Source: Sulfuricellaceae bacterium (GTDB taxonomy: Bacteria; Pseudomonadota; Gammaproteobacteria; Burkholderiales; Sulfuricellaceae). Taken from it: a DNA stretch of 64,000 bases. Within the stretch, counting starts at the first letter, position 1, and each line of letters begins with the position of its first letter. The stretch covers positions 34,994 to 98,993 of the forward strand of contig JAUYFQ010000001.1 of NCBI GenBank assembly GCA_030690895.1, in the 5' to 3' direction. This document shows, piece by piece, positions 35,468 to 43,493 of the stretch. Below the pieces are notes generated by a model. It saw nothing but the letters and a program-made list of their open reading frames with translations. It was not told where the DNA came from and did no database searches. The position numbers and the translations under genes were made by a program.

Positions 35468-37684
35468 TCAAGGGGCTTCTTTTAGAGCCTCATCTTTCTG
35501 CGCCCACTTGAATTCCTGCCTGGTGCGTTCCAGCATCTTGCTGCTCACTTTTTTGCGGAATTCTTCCGTGATCATTCTGGCTTGCTGGGTGTCATTAACC
35601 ACCTTAGGGGTAATGACCATGACCAGCTCAGTCCGGTCATCCTTGAATTGCTGGGAACCGAAGAGTCCGCCCACCAGGGGTATCTCTGACAGGAATGGAA
35701 TGCCGCTGCTGCCATTTGAGCTTTTATCCAGGATCAGCCCGCCCAGCACCATGGTTTCATTGTTCTGTATGGTGAGCGTGCTTTGCGCCGTGCGTTTGCT
35801 GATGGTCGGAGAATCGATGCCGGATGAGGTGGTTTTTGTCGCCAGACTCACTTCCTGATTAATTTCCATGGTGACCAGGCCGCCGGCATTGATTCGCGGC
35901 GTCACGGAGAGGATGACACCGGTATTGAGATACTGGATCGAGCTAATGACATTGGGCGTGATGCCACCGGTAATGCCGGATTGCGTCTGGCTGACGGTGG
36001 GCACCTGATCGCCCACCTGAATTTTGGCGGTGTGGTTGTCCTTGACCATGATATGGGGCGAAGCGATGATGTTTAGCTTGGAATCATCTGCCAGCGCATT
36101 CAAAACGGCTTTGACCGAGCCTGTTGGATCCAGCCATGTGTAGGACAGGCCGGGCGTCAACGGCGTGATCCCAGCCGCGCCTATATCGAGCCAGCCATTC
36201 CCCTTGGAGCCATTGTTGAAATACCACTCCAGCCCGTATTTGAGCTCGCCGCTCAGGGTAATCTCAGCGATGGTGACTTCGATCAAAACCTGACGTCCCA
36301 CCACATCCAGTTTGCGCAACGCTTGCTCCATGCCTTCGTATTCACTGGGGGTGGCCATGATGATCAGCGCGTTATTGTCCTTGTCCGCAATGATTTTTGT
36401 CGGGCTGTTGGCGGAAAGGGTGAAGGTTTCCGTTCCCCCTGTCTTGGGGGCAGAGCTAATGCTTGAAGATGGCGTATTGCTTGCTGCCGCGAAGGGCGAT
36501 CCAGTCGAGATTTCTGTTGGCTTGAGTCCGGGCGCAACGGCTGCTGGTTCGGCTTGAGCCTGCCCGGCATCGCGTTTGCCGCCATAGGCCTGGCTTAACA
36601 GCGCAGCCAGCTTTTCCGCCTTGCCATTTTGCACTTCGTAAACATGCAGGCTGACCCCGCCACTTCCGCTGCCGGCAAAATCCAGCCGTTCAATCCAGAT
36701 TTTAGCTTGTTCGAGGTATTTTGGTTGAGGGGTAATGACCAGGATCGAGTTCATGCGTTCGATGGGGATAATACGCAATACGCCGCTCAATGGCCCCTGC
36801 GCCTTATCGCCAAATATTTTGTCGATCTCGGAAAAGGCTGTTTTAACATCCACGCTTTTCAGACGAAACATGCCGACCGACATGCCGGAAATCCAGTCCA
36901 CGTCAAAAATATCGATGGTTTCCATCAGGTGACGCAACTCTCTGGCATTCCCGCCCAGAAACAGAAAATTGCGCACTTCATCTACGCGAATGACGCCCCC
37001 ATCAGGGGTGAATGGCTCAAGAATTTTGACCATTTCCTTGGCAGAGATATATTTCAGGGGAACGATCTGCACGCTGTAGCCAGGCGGCAAGGCTTTGGAT
37101 TTATTCAGCACTTGCGGGGAAAGCGCGCCCTTGGCTGCGTTTGCAAAGGCCGTGATGTGAAACACGCCATCCGATTCGCGTACCATGGATGCGCCGTTCA
37201 TGCGCAGAACCGCCTCCAGCGTTGGCACCAGGGCACTGCGCTTGATCGGGTTACTGGAGTGGATATTGACGACGCCCTGCACCTTGGGGTCGATGATGTA
37301 GGTTTCCTTCAAAATATCCACCAGCACGATCTTGACGACTTCACGCAAATCAGCGCCGTCAAAATTCAGCACGACTTCTTCCCCCGGCTTGCCGTCGTCC
37401 GGCGCAATGATGGCGCCAGGATTGATCAGACTGCCCGTTGCAGGATAAAGCTTGAACCGGTCTTCGGCATCCGTTTTTTTTGCGGGCATCGGCTGGGTGG
37501 GCTTGTTGACTGACGGCGCCGGGGGTGGAACAAGTGTCGGCGGCTGCTGCGGTGGGGCGGTGGTTGGCTCTGGCGCCCGTTGAGATACCGGCATCCGCTC
37601 GGCATCCTTGTTCTGTGATGTCGCGCACGCACCCAGCAGAACGGCCAGCAGCATACCCGATAGATATTTGATCAATTTGTTCAT
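35468..37684 (-). CDS. gspD: Type II secretion secretin GspD
   Basis: 738 residues from ATG 37684 with a lipoprotein signal ('LLGAC'). A Pro-rich linker is followed by N0 ('VVLNFDGADLREVVKIVLVD'), N1-N3 domains and the secretin core (about 480-700) with 'NIIASPHIMVKDNHTAKIQVG' and 'VPLVGGLFG'. It forms the outer-membrane channel of the T2SS. It is the last gene of the gsp operon. Unlike the MSHA secretin MshL it has the full set of N domains and a C-terminal tail of charged residues (S-domain-like). Confidence 0.9.
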   Translation of the reverse strand: MNKLIKYLSGMLLAVLLGACATSQNKDAERMPVSQRAPEPTTAPPQQPPTLVPPPAPSVNKPTQPMPAKKTDAEDRFKLYPATGSLINPGAIIAPDDGKPGEEVVLNFDGADLREVVKIVLVDILKETYIIDPKVQGVVNIHSSNPIKRSALVPTLEAVLRMNGASMVRESDGVFHITAFANAAKGALSPQVLNKSKALPPGYSVQIVPLKYISAKEMVKILEPFTPDGGVIRVDEVRNFLFLGGNARELRHLMETIDIFDVDWISGMSVGMFRLKSVDVKTAFSEIDKIFGDKAQGPLSGVLRIIPIERMNSILVITPQPKYLEQAKIWIERLDFAGSGSGGVSLHVYEVQNGKAEKLAALLSQAYGGKRDAGQAQAEPAAVAPGLKPTEISTGSPFAAASNTPSSSISSAPKTGGTETFTLSANSPTKIIADKDNNALIIMATPSEYEGMEQALRKLDVVGRQVLIEVTIAEITLSGELKYGLEWYFNNGSKGNGWLDIGAAGITPLTPGLSYTWLDPTGSVKAVLNALADDSKLNIIASPHIMVKDNHTAKIQVGDQVPTVSQTQSGITGGITPNVISSIQYLNTGVILSVTPRINAGGLVTMEINQEVSLATKTTSSGIDSPTISKRTAQSTLTIQNNETMVLGGLILDKSSNGSSGIPFLSEIPLVGGLFGSQQFKDDRTELVMVITPKVVNDTQQARMITEEFRKKVSSKMLERTRQEFKWAQKDEALKEAP

Positions 37685-37706
37685 TATGGCGTTTCCATTT
37701 TCTTTT

Positions 37707-38348
37707 CTATATGGGTGGCAACCCACGCAAGACTCTGCGACGATTGAGCAGAGATTGCGGATTGCTGTCAACCACTGGCGCGCTGCCCGCTACTCCAGGC
37801 GCAGGCGAAACAGCTGCCTGCGGCAAGGATGCTTGCGGCGGTGGCGCTGGCTTGGGTGATGACTGAATTTTAAGCGGCAGCACTTCTGACTCATCATATT
37901 GAGTCAGCGTAACCTTGTTGGGCTCGACTTGAGCAACGGCAATTCCGTTGATTTCCTTGCCCTGCTCGATTCGCCGGGACTTTCCTGTCGCGACCTCTCG
38001 TAACAACGCGATATTTTTCCCACCGGTCATGAGCGCGCCCATCAGTACAAACTGTCCTTTTTGCATTGCAGGTTTGGGCGGTGCTGGAACGGGGGGAGGC
38101 TGTCGCCCGGGAACGAATATGGGGCGCGCAGCGATAGCTGAAAAATCAGCCACCGGAGGCAGCCCAAATTCCATTTGCAGCAATATCTCGCTTTGTGGAA
38201 TCCGCTTACCTCCCGGAACAGGCAAATCCAACCGAACATGCTCGCCCCAGCCTGACTCAAATCCTAGCAGCGCAAGCAACGCCACGCACAGCAAACCCCA
38301 CCCCACTGTCAGCAATCTGGCGGCAGTCAAATTCAGTCTGCCGCTCAT
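37707..38348 (-). CDS. GspC-like T2SS inner-membrane protein (no PDZ)
   Basis: 213 residues. One membrane helix (about 12-30) is followed by a linker with 'IAARPIFVPGRQPPP' and a small HR-type beta domain ('GQFVLMGALMTGGKNIALLR' to 'VTLTQYDESEVLPLKI'). A Pro/Ala-rich tail replaces the PDZ or coiled-coil end of classical GspC. The HR domain contacts N0 of GspD, fitting its place next to gspD. It has also been called GspN in some annotations; GspC-like is my reading. Start overlaps the gspM stop (ATGA). Confidence 0.7.
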   Translation of the reverse strand: MSGRLNLTAARLLTVGWGLLCVALLALLGFESGWGEHVRLDLPVPGGKRIPQSEILLQMEFGLPPVADFSAIAARPIFVPGRQPPPVPAPPKPAMQKGQFVLMGALMTGGKNIALLREVATGKSRRIEQGKEINGIAVAQVEPNKVTLTQYDESEVLPLKIQSSPKPAPPPQASLPQAAVSPAPGVAGSAPVVDSNPQSLLNRRRVLRGLPPI

Positions 38349-38923
38349 TTGGCATCCTGAATGGCGAAGCCGGATAAATCAAATTGGACGGTGTAGTCGG
38401 GATTGGCCGCAGCCGCGCTTTTTGCCATCCAGACCATGTTGCGGATCGCCATGTTATCAATGATCAGATAGGGCTGGCGCGTTTCCAGTGCGTGGACAAT
38501 TTTCTGTAAAGACGCAATACCAGCTGCCATCTGGATATTGATGCCGATCTTGCGGAAGCGTCCATCATCCTTGTGTTCCTGTATTTGCATCGAGACAATT
38601 TTCCCTCCGTTGCTTTCAATCACGGCCTTTGCCGCCTCCTGAATCTCGGATGCCGCCAAGGCCGGAACGGTGTTTTTCAGGTACAGCTTGCGCGCATCTT
38701 TGGCTTTTATGGCCTCGATCTGATCGTTCAAGCCCTGGCGCATAGCGCCCACTCGCTGGTAACGATTCAGCAAATCTGTTTTTTCATCTATTGCCTGATT
38801 GTAATGGCTGTGCGCCCAGATAAACGGTACGCTCACAGCCACGCTCATGAGCAAAATCACCGCCAGCAAAAGCACCACTGCCAGTTGAGTGCTTTGTCGA
38901 GGCGTTAAATTCATGGCTTTCAT
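38345..38923 (-). CDS. gspM: T2SS protein GspM (PilO-like)
   Basis: 192 residues: short basic cytoplasmic part, one helix (about 14-36, 'LAVVLLLAVILLMSVAVSVP'), a coiled coil ('NRYQRVGAMRQGLNDQIEAI') and a ferredoxin-like domain ('YLIIDNMAIRNM'). It works with GspL in the inner-membrane platform. Start and stop both overlap neighbours (ATGA). Confidence 0.75.
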   Translation of the reverse strand: MKAMNLTPRQSTQLAVVLLLAVILLMSVAVSVPFIWAHSHYNQAIDEKTDLLNRYQRVGAMRQGLNDQIEAIKAKDARKLYLKNTVPALAASEIQEAAKAVIESNGGKIVSMQIQEHKDDGRFRKIGINIQMAAGIASLQKIVHALETRQPYLIIDNMAIRNMVWMAKSAAAANPDYTVQFDLSGFAIQDAK

Positions 38924-40200
38924 GACTTGCTCCCCGCGCCAGGCGGAACAGGCGCAGGCGGGGCTGAGTTTGGCTTCAACCCATCCAGCTTCGGAATGGT
39001 CTGGACTTCAGCGGGTTGAACAGCTTTGTTTGTATCTGCCGGAGGCTCGGACACTGGACTTGCCGGTTGCATTACTGGCGCTTGCCAAGTTGTTTCAGCC
39101 AGGCTCAGCGGTTTCGTTTCGACAGCAATCTGGAAACGCTCCCCACTGCCGGATTGGCCTTTTGTCAAAGGCGCCCGGTAATTTGCGCCATGCAAAGTAC
39201 GGGACTGTTCAAACAGCCCGACCAGCCGGGCGGAGGCGCCGGTTTCCCCTTGCAACTGTAGCTCTTTGCCTTTGAGATCCAGTTGCTGCACCCAAGTGTC
39301 ATCCGGCAGAATTTTCGTCAAATCTTCCAGTACGGCGATAACCGGCGGATGCTCGCGCTTTTTGGTCAGGATATATTCGTACTCATCCTGCAGACCCTCG
39401 AACTGAACTCGCAGTTTTTCCGCCGCATCAGCCTGTTGATGCGCCCGATCAACCTCAGGCAACAGGCGAATAGCCAAATCCCTTTTTTGCCAGACTGGAA
39501 ATATCGATACAGATAGCGCCAACAGCGTGACAACGCCAGCCATGGCGAGATCAATGCGGGAAAATTGGGACGGCTCGCGATGGCGTTGAGAAAGGGGTAG
39601 CAAATTTGCTTTCGCCCCCTCATTCGACAACTCATCGGCAAGCCAGACACCCTGGATATTCGCTTCCCAGGCGAGCGCGATTTTCAACAGATCATCCACT
39701 TTCTGCCGGGGCGCAACGGCAATCTGAACATCCAGTTGACCTGCATCACGTCCGGTTATCCGGAAATCAAAATAGACCTGCTCGGCTTTGAATGGGGTAT
39801 ATCGATCCATTTCAAAGCCCAGCACTTGCCGGATATTTTCTTCAACGGCAAGCGGCATTTTCAGGCGCTTGATCAAGACCTGACTGGCTGACAACAGGAG
39901 ACCCGTTTCATCCGGTTTTTTACCCAACCGCTTAAGATGAGCCAGAAAGAAGGCTTTCTGCTCGGCTACCGTTATATTTTCGCCGACATCCAGCCTGGCG
40001 ACTTCCGTCCATTGCCCCTGCTCGTGCAGTTTGATCGTGGAAACGGTGTGATCAAATTCCAGTAGCGCCAGACTTTTCTGCCGGTCACCAGGCGCTCTCG
40101 CCCATGCAGGCAAAAGGCTGCTCAGCTCGCGCTGCCACCAGGCAAAGAAACGGTCTATCCCCGCATGCTTCATGCGGGAGCGAAGTTGGTTCAGAAGCAT
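38920..40200 (-). CDS. gspL: T2SS protein GspL (PilM/PilN fusion type)
   Basis: 426 residues from ATG 40200; a TTG at 40233 would overlap gspK and is less likely, and neither has a good ribosome site. An actin-like cytoplasmic domain (about 40-210) is followed by a helix ('LAMAGVVTLLALSVSIFPVW') and a PilN-like periplasmic domain. The tail beyond about residue 365 is Pro/Ala rich. GspL recruits the GspE ATPase to the membrane. Position between gspK and gspM supports the call. Confidence 0.75.
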   Translation of the reverse strand: MLLNQLRSRMKHAGIDRFFAWWQRELSSLLPAWARAPGDRQKSLALLEFDHTVSTIKLHEQGQWTEVARLDVGENITVAEQKAFFLAHLKRLGKKPDETGLLLSASQVLIKRLKMPLAVEENIRQVLGFEMDRYTPFKAEQVYFDFRITGRDAGQLDVQIAVAPRQKVDDLLKIALAWEANIQGVWLADELSNEGAKANLLPLSQRHREPSQFSRIDLAMAGVVTLLALSVSIFPVWQKRDLAIRLLPEVDRAHQQADAAEKLRVQFEGLQDEYEYILTKKREHPPVIAVLEDLTKILPDDTWVQQLDLKGKELQLQGETGASARLVGLFEQSRTLHGANYRAPLTKGQSGSGERFQIAVETKPLSLAETTWQAPVMQPASPVSEPPADTNKAVQPAEVQTIPKLDGLKPNSAPPAPVPPGAGSKS

Positions 40201-40222
40201 GTTTTGTATGCCGGTTTCCTGT

Positions 40223-41164
40223 CTATTTGCCAAAATCCATTGCTTTCATATCAACCTGAAAGTCGCTGGCCTTGCCTTCTTTCCAGGAAAGAACAGTATA
40301 GGGGCGACGGGTATTTTGCTTGGCCGTGAGCGTCACGACCGCCTCGCGAACGAAGGACTCGCCGCTCGACAGCGCCGCCTCTGCACGGAGCGTGTAAGCG
40401 GTGGGTTGCCCAGACTGGGCAATATCCGATGCAAGCGGAAATGGCGGCACAGGCTGCGCACTCTCTAGCGCGTCCTGACGCAGGGCAATATAATTATCCA
40501 CCAGATTTGCTTCTGCATTGGGGATGGCCAGCAGCACCTGCCTCGACGCCAATGCCGGGTTAATCCCGGGCTGACCAGATAGTACCGTTAACGCATCCTG
40601 CAATTTCCGGTACAACAACGGGCTTACGCCCATGACCTGCCCAAACTCTTCCACCACTTCAAATGCAGCGTTAGCTGGAATATATTTCTTGCCCGCCGCC
40701 GCATACTCAGCGGCTTCTGCGCCGCTCGGCCTGCGCGCTTCGTCGGGGTCACGCCAATCCAGAACTGCGTCCAACAGAGCAATACTTTCTGGCTCACCCA
40801 GGCCGACTGATAGAAACAAACCTTTCAATAACGTATCAGATGCCGTATTGATGTCGATTTTACCAGACTCATCACCGATGATGAGCCTGATTCTGAACCC
40901 ATCTCCCTCCCACGTCCTTGGCTTCCCATCAGCCTTCCATCCACCCGTATCGGTGGGTGGTTTCAGTAATTCATGAATTCCACGCTGCACCGCGCCGTCA
41001 GCCAGGGCGCGCGCCTGAGCTTGCGCCACCAGGTTGCGAGCCAGCAAGGTTTCAGTGCGCATGCTGGATACGTAGCTGCCTGCGATAACAGTGAGCAGCA
41101 TCAGCACCCACAACACCAAGACCAAGGCAATGCCTTTTTCTGGAGGCCGACAAATCGTGCTCAA
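40223..41164 (-). CDS. gspK: T2SS minor pseudopilin GspK
   Basis: 313 residues. The prepilin start 'MSTICRPPEKG / IALVLVLWVLMLLTVIAG' has the typical GspK variant in which Glu5 is replaced, here by a leucine-rich stretch. The large globular domain has 'KIDINTASDTLLKGLF' and two helix-hairpin-helix-like segments, diagnostic of GspK. It caps the pseudopilus tip with GspI and GspJ. ATG overlaps gspJ. Confidence 0.88.
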   Translation of the reverse strand: MSTICRPPEKGIALVLVLWVLMLLTVIAGSYVSSMRTETLLARNLVAQAQARALADGAVQRGIHELLKPPTDTGGWKADGKPRTWEGDGFRIRLIIGDESGKIDINTASDTLLKGLFLSVGLGEPESIALLDAVLDWRDPDEARRPSGAEAAEYAAAGKKYIPANAAFEVVEEFGQVMGVSPLLYRKLQDALTVLSGQPGINPALASRQVLLAIPNAEANLVDNYIALRQDALESAQPVPPFPLASDIAQSGQPTAYTLRAEAALSSGESFVREAVVTLTAKQNTRRPYTVLSWKEGKASDFQVDMKAMDFGK

Positions 41165-41910
41165 TTATTGCGCCCCCTCGCCCTCAACATCGCCCCCAAC
41201 ATTCCACCCTGAGCAGCCGATTTCAAATCGTCAATAGTCGGCGCAACCACCAACTCCGGCCATGCCTTGCCATTTTTCTCGGCCACTTCAAGTTTGATCA
41301 GGCGCGGCAGACTTTTCCCCTCCGGCCATTGCGTATGCCATTGCGCCTCGGCTTGTTCGTTTTCTGCGCCAAAATAGGTCACGCCTAGGCGTTCAATCTG
41401 GTCGGCGAGGACGGTACGCTCTTCGTCTTCTGTCGTCTGCAAGCTGGAAAAATCCTGGTCATTCGTCTTGTATGTCCGTCGTTTCATAATCAGGCGGCCA
41501 GAATTTTCTGTCTGTTCCAGCTCGATGCTGATCAGGTAAAGTCCGCCTGCGCCTGACTGGGCGGGAAGCGTGGCAAGAAAATACACGCTTTCGTTACTAC
41601 CAGAAAATATCAGATTTCCATCCGGCGGCGTTTTTCTCTTCATGGGCAGGATCTGGCTGATCTCCTTGCGAATAAAGGCGTGCGCCAAACGCATGCGCTC
41701 GCTTTCGCTTGCCTTGTTCTCAGCCGCATCCCAACTGCGCGCCCCCAACTGCAAACCAGCAAAAATCAGGGTCATGATAAAACCCAACAACGCCATGCCA
41801 ATCAGCAGTTCAATCAGGGTGAAACCGGTTTCACCCTCCCCAGCCCTCCCCCGGAGCACCCTGAAGGGCATAAAGGAGAGGGGGGCAAAATATCGTTTTT
41901 CTTCGATCAT
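41161..41910 (-). CDS. gspJ: T2SS minor pseudopilin GspJ with repeat-expanded leader
   Basis: 249 residues. The start ATG 41910 overlaps the gspI stop (ATGA) and so is well fixed. The prepilin motif 'G / FTLIELLIGMALLGFIMTLI' follows an unusually long 29-residue leader; residues about 9-26 are encoded by palindrome G2 (41834-41885). Removing it would leave a normal leader of about ten residues. The globular domain has 'LARRSWDAAENKASESERMR'-like GspJ features. Partner of GspI and GspK at the pseudopilus tip; stop overlaps gspK. Confidence 0.85.
   Translation of the reverse strand: MIEEKRYFAPLSFMPFRVLRGRAGEGETGFTLIELLIGMALLGFIMTLIFAGLQLGARSWDAAENKASESERMRLAHAFIRKEISQILPMKRKTPPDGNLIFSGSNESVYFLATLPAQSGAGGLYLISIELEQTENSGRLIMKRRTYKTNDQDFSSLQTTEDEERTVLADQIERLGVTYFGAENEQAEAQWHTQWPEGKSLPRLIKLEVAEKNGKAWPELVVAPTIDDLKSAAQGGMLGAMLRARGRNN
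41834..41885. repeat. C/T-rich palindrome G2 in the gspJ leader
   Basis: CCCTCCCC...CCTGAAGGGC...GGAGAGGGGG is the inverse-oriented relative of G1 in the GT41 gene, sharing GCACCCTGAAGGGCATAAA. Translated in frame before the prepilin cleavage site. Confidence 0.7.
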
Positions 41911-42311
41911 GATGGGTTAAGTTGCGCCAGTCGCTGCGAGCTTAAACTGATCGCCCGTTGCTTGCCGCTCTCATCCCATGTCACCGAGACTTCGACCTGA
42001 TACAAGCCATTGGCAACAGCACCCTGAACCGGAGCCGTATCAGGCAACAATTGCGCCGATAGCTGCCACCCGAATTTTTCGTCCACTTCGCCAGATGCGC
42101 CACCCGCACTCAAAGGAAATTCGATTCCCACTGCTTCAAGTTTCGACTCAGCGATCAAGACGGCACGGCTATAGTCATTGGCCAGCATCGCATTCCGCGC
42201 GCCTCCGGAAAAAATCCGCATCAGCACGGACAATGTCAGCGCCAAAACCACGAAGGCAACCAGCACTTCGAGCAGGGAGAACCCCCGGCATGCCTTTTGC
42301 CCTTTTGCCAT
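41907..42311 (-). CDS. gspI: T2SS minor pseudopilin GspI
   Basis: 134 residues from ATG 42311 (GAGGA nine bases upstream); a TTG at 42338 is possible but lacks support. Prepilin motif 'ACRG / FSLLEVLVAFVVLALTLSV' with Glu5, then a GspI-like globular domain with 'AESKLEAVG' and 'YQVEVSVTWDESGK'. It lies downstream of a REP (R3) that separates it from gspH. Stop overlaps the gspJ ATG. Confidence 0.85.
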   Translation of the reverse strand: MAKGQKACRGFSLLEVLVAFVVLALTLSVLMRIFSGGARNAMLANDYSRAVLIAESKLEAVGIEFPLSAGGASGEVDEKFGWQLSAQLLPDTAPVQGAVANGLYQVEVSVTWDESGKQRAISLSSQRLAQLNPS

Positions 42312-42339
42312 TAACTTAAATTCCTCGGCTGGAGGCAAT

Positions 42340-42416
42340 GTAGGTGCGAATTTACTTGTGCCCCTTTAGTGGGTATTCGCACATAACCGGCTGATTCGAA
42401 TAAATTCGCACCTACA
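42340..42416. repeat. REP-like palindrome R3 (long form) inside the gsp operon
   Basis: Arms GTAGGTGCGAATTTA and TAAATTCGCACCTACA, with the extra CTTGTGCCCCTTTAGTGGGT segment. It is between gspH (stop at 42433) and gspI (start at 42311), so it is transcribed within the operon. Confidence 0.85.
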
Positions 42417-42432
42417 TTTTTCCTCTGAGCAC

Positions 42433-43017
42433 TCATGACCCGCTGATCGAGACCTGCCCGGTTAGCCAGTCAATGTCCACGCGATACTCCTGCTTTCCGC
42501 CCGTCAGGGTGACCCGCCCGCCTGTGGAACTACCATCAGGGAAAAACCGGACTGAGCCTATTTTCTCGCCCGTTCGTTCGCTTTCAGCTGTAAATAAAGA
42601 CAAATCAACCTTGGCAGGCAGCCGGTAAGTCTTCTTGTCGCCACCAAGATTGAAGTATTTTTGCTCAACATTCAGCTCCAGCGCGGCTTCCCGCCGGGAA
42701 GTAACGGCTTGGCTGCGCGCCTTTCTCAACCCGGCAGCAAGCTGCCGTGCCGCTGCTTTCAACTCGACTCCGGACGCGCCCGATGAGAAAAGCGGCGGAA
42801 CCAGGCTCAAGGTCAGCAACATCAAGACCATGACGACCAGAACCTCGATCAGCGTAAACCCCGCGCTAACTCTCGTGGCGAAACGCCACCCCGAATTATG
42901 AAACTTGCCGCATTCGCCACCCCATCCCCTCCCCAACCCTCCCCTTGAAGTGGAGGGAGCCAAAGCCACTTCCCCTTCAAGGGGGAGGTTGGGAGGGGGA
43001 TGGGGAACGTGTTTCAC
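42433..43017 (-). CDS. gspH: T2SS minor pseudopilin GspH with repeat in its leader
   Basis: Prepilin motif 'SAG / FTLIEVLVVMVLMLLTLSL' and a GspH globular domain ('LAAGLRKARSQAVTSRREAA', 'SVRFFPDGSSTGGRVTL'). The start is uncertain: the best in-frame candidate is GTG 43017 (16 bases after the gspG stop, weak GAGA upstream), giving 194 residues with a leader of more than 45. Residues about 5-32 come from a C/T-rich palindrome (42921-43005). An open frame further upstream overlaps gspG and is not convincing; a TTG inside the repeat is possible. Confidence 0.8.
   Translation of the reverse strand: MKHVPHPPPNLPLEGEVALAPSTSRGGLGRGWGGECGKFHNSGWRFATRVSAGFTLIEVLVVMVLMLLTLSLVPPLFSSGASGVELKAAARQLAAGLRKARSQAVTSRREAALELNVEQKYFNLGGDKKTYRLPAKVDLSLFTAESERTGEKIGSVRFFPDGSSTGGRVTLTGGKQEYRVDIDWLTGQVSISGS
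42921..43005. repeat. Double C/T-rich palindrome in the gspH 5' region
   Basis: CCCCTTGAAGTGGAGGG and CCCCTTCAAGGGGGAGG units in inverse arrangement, flanked by CCCATCCCC and GGGGATGGGG, as in D1 and D2 but without their terminal repeats. Read through in frame in gspH. Confidence 0.75.
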
Positions 43018-43033
43018 GTAATTCTCATGGGGC

Positions 43034-43471
43034 TTATTTTTTGCCGTCTTCCCAACTATTGATGTCCTTGTCTTCTTTCTCGCCACCATCCTTGTTGTCC
43101 GCACCCAGCGAGGTCAGATCATAAGCGCCGTTTTGGCCGGGAGAGGTGTACCGGTAGTCGTTGCCCCATGGGTCTTTCGGCAGGGTTTTCTTTTTCAGAT
43201 AAGGGCCATTCCAGTTGTTGACGCCGGAGGGCTGCTGAACCAGCGCGGACATGCCCTCCTGAGTCGTTGGGTAGCGACCGGTTTCCAGCTTGTAGAGATC
43301 CAGCGAAGCGCCAAATTCCTCAATCTGGAGTCTCGCCGTGTCGGATTTTGCTCCTCCCAGATAGTTGATAACCTTGGGGCCAGCCAAGCTGGCGAGCAAG
43401 CCCAGAATCACTAGCACCACCAGCAATTCGATCAGGGTGAAGCCTTGTTGATTCAATTTTTTCACTTTCAT
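43034..43471 (-). CDS. gspG: T2SS major pseudopilin GspG
   Basis: 145 residues. GGAG precedes ATG 43471. Leader 'MKVKKLNQQG / FTLIELLVVLVILGLLASLAG' is followed by the GspG domain with 'YKLETGRYPTTQEGMSALV', 'WNGPYLKKKTLPKDPWGNDY' and calcium-site acids near 'YTSPGQNGAYDLTSLGAD'. It builds the pseudopilus shaft. Confidence 0.95.
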   Translation of the reverse strand: MKVKKLNQQGFTLIELLVVLVILGLLASLAGPKVINYLGGAKSDTARLQIEEFGASLDLYKLETGRYPTTQEGMSALVQQPSGVNNWNGPYLKKKTLPKDPWGNDYRYTSPGQNGAYDLTSLGADNKDGGEKEDKDINSWEDGKK

Positions 43472-43493
43472 TCGTTATTTCTCCAGTCCGAAC

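Noticed and set aside
43018..43104. Longer gspH start at 43104
   Set aside because: It would overlap gspG by 71 bases and adds a basic stretch unlike a prepilin leader.
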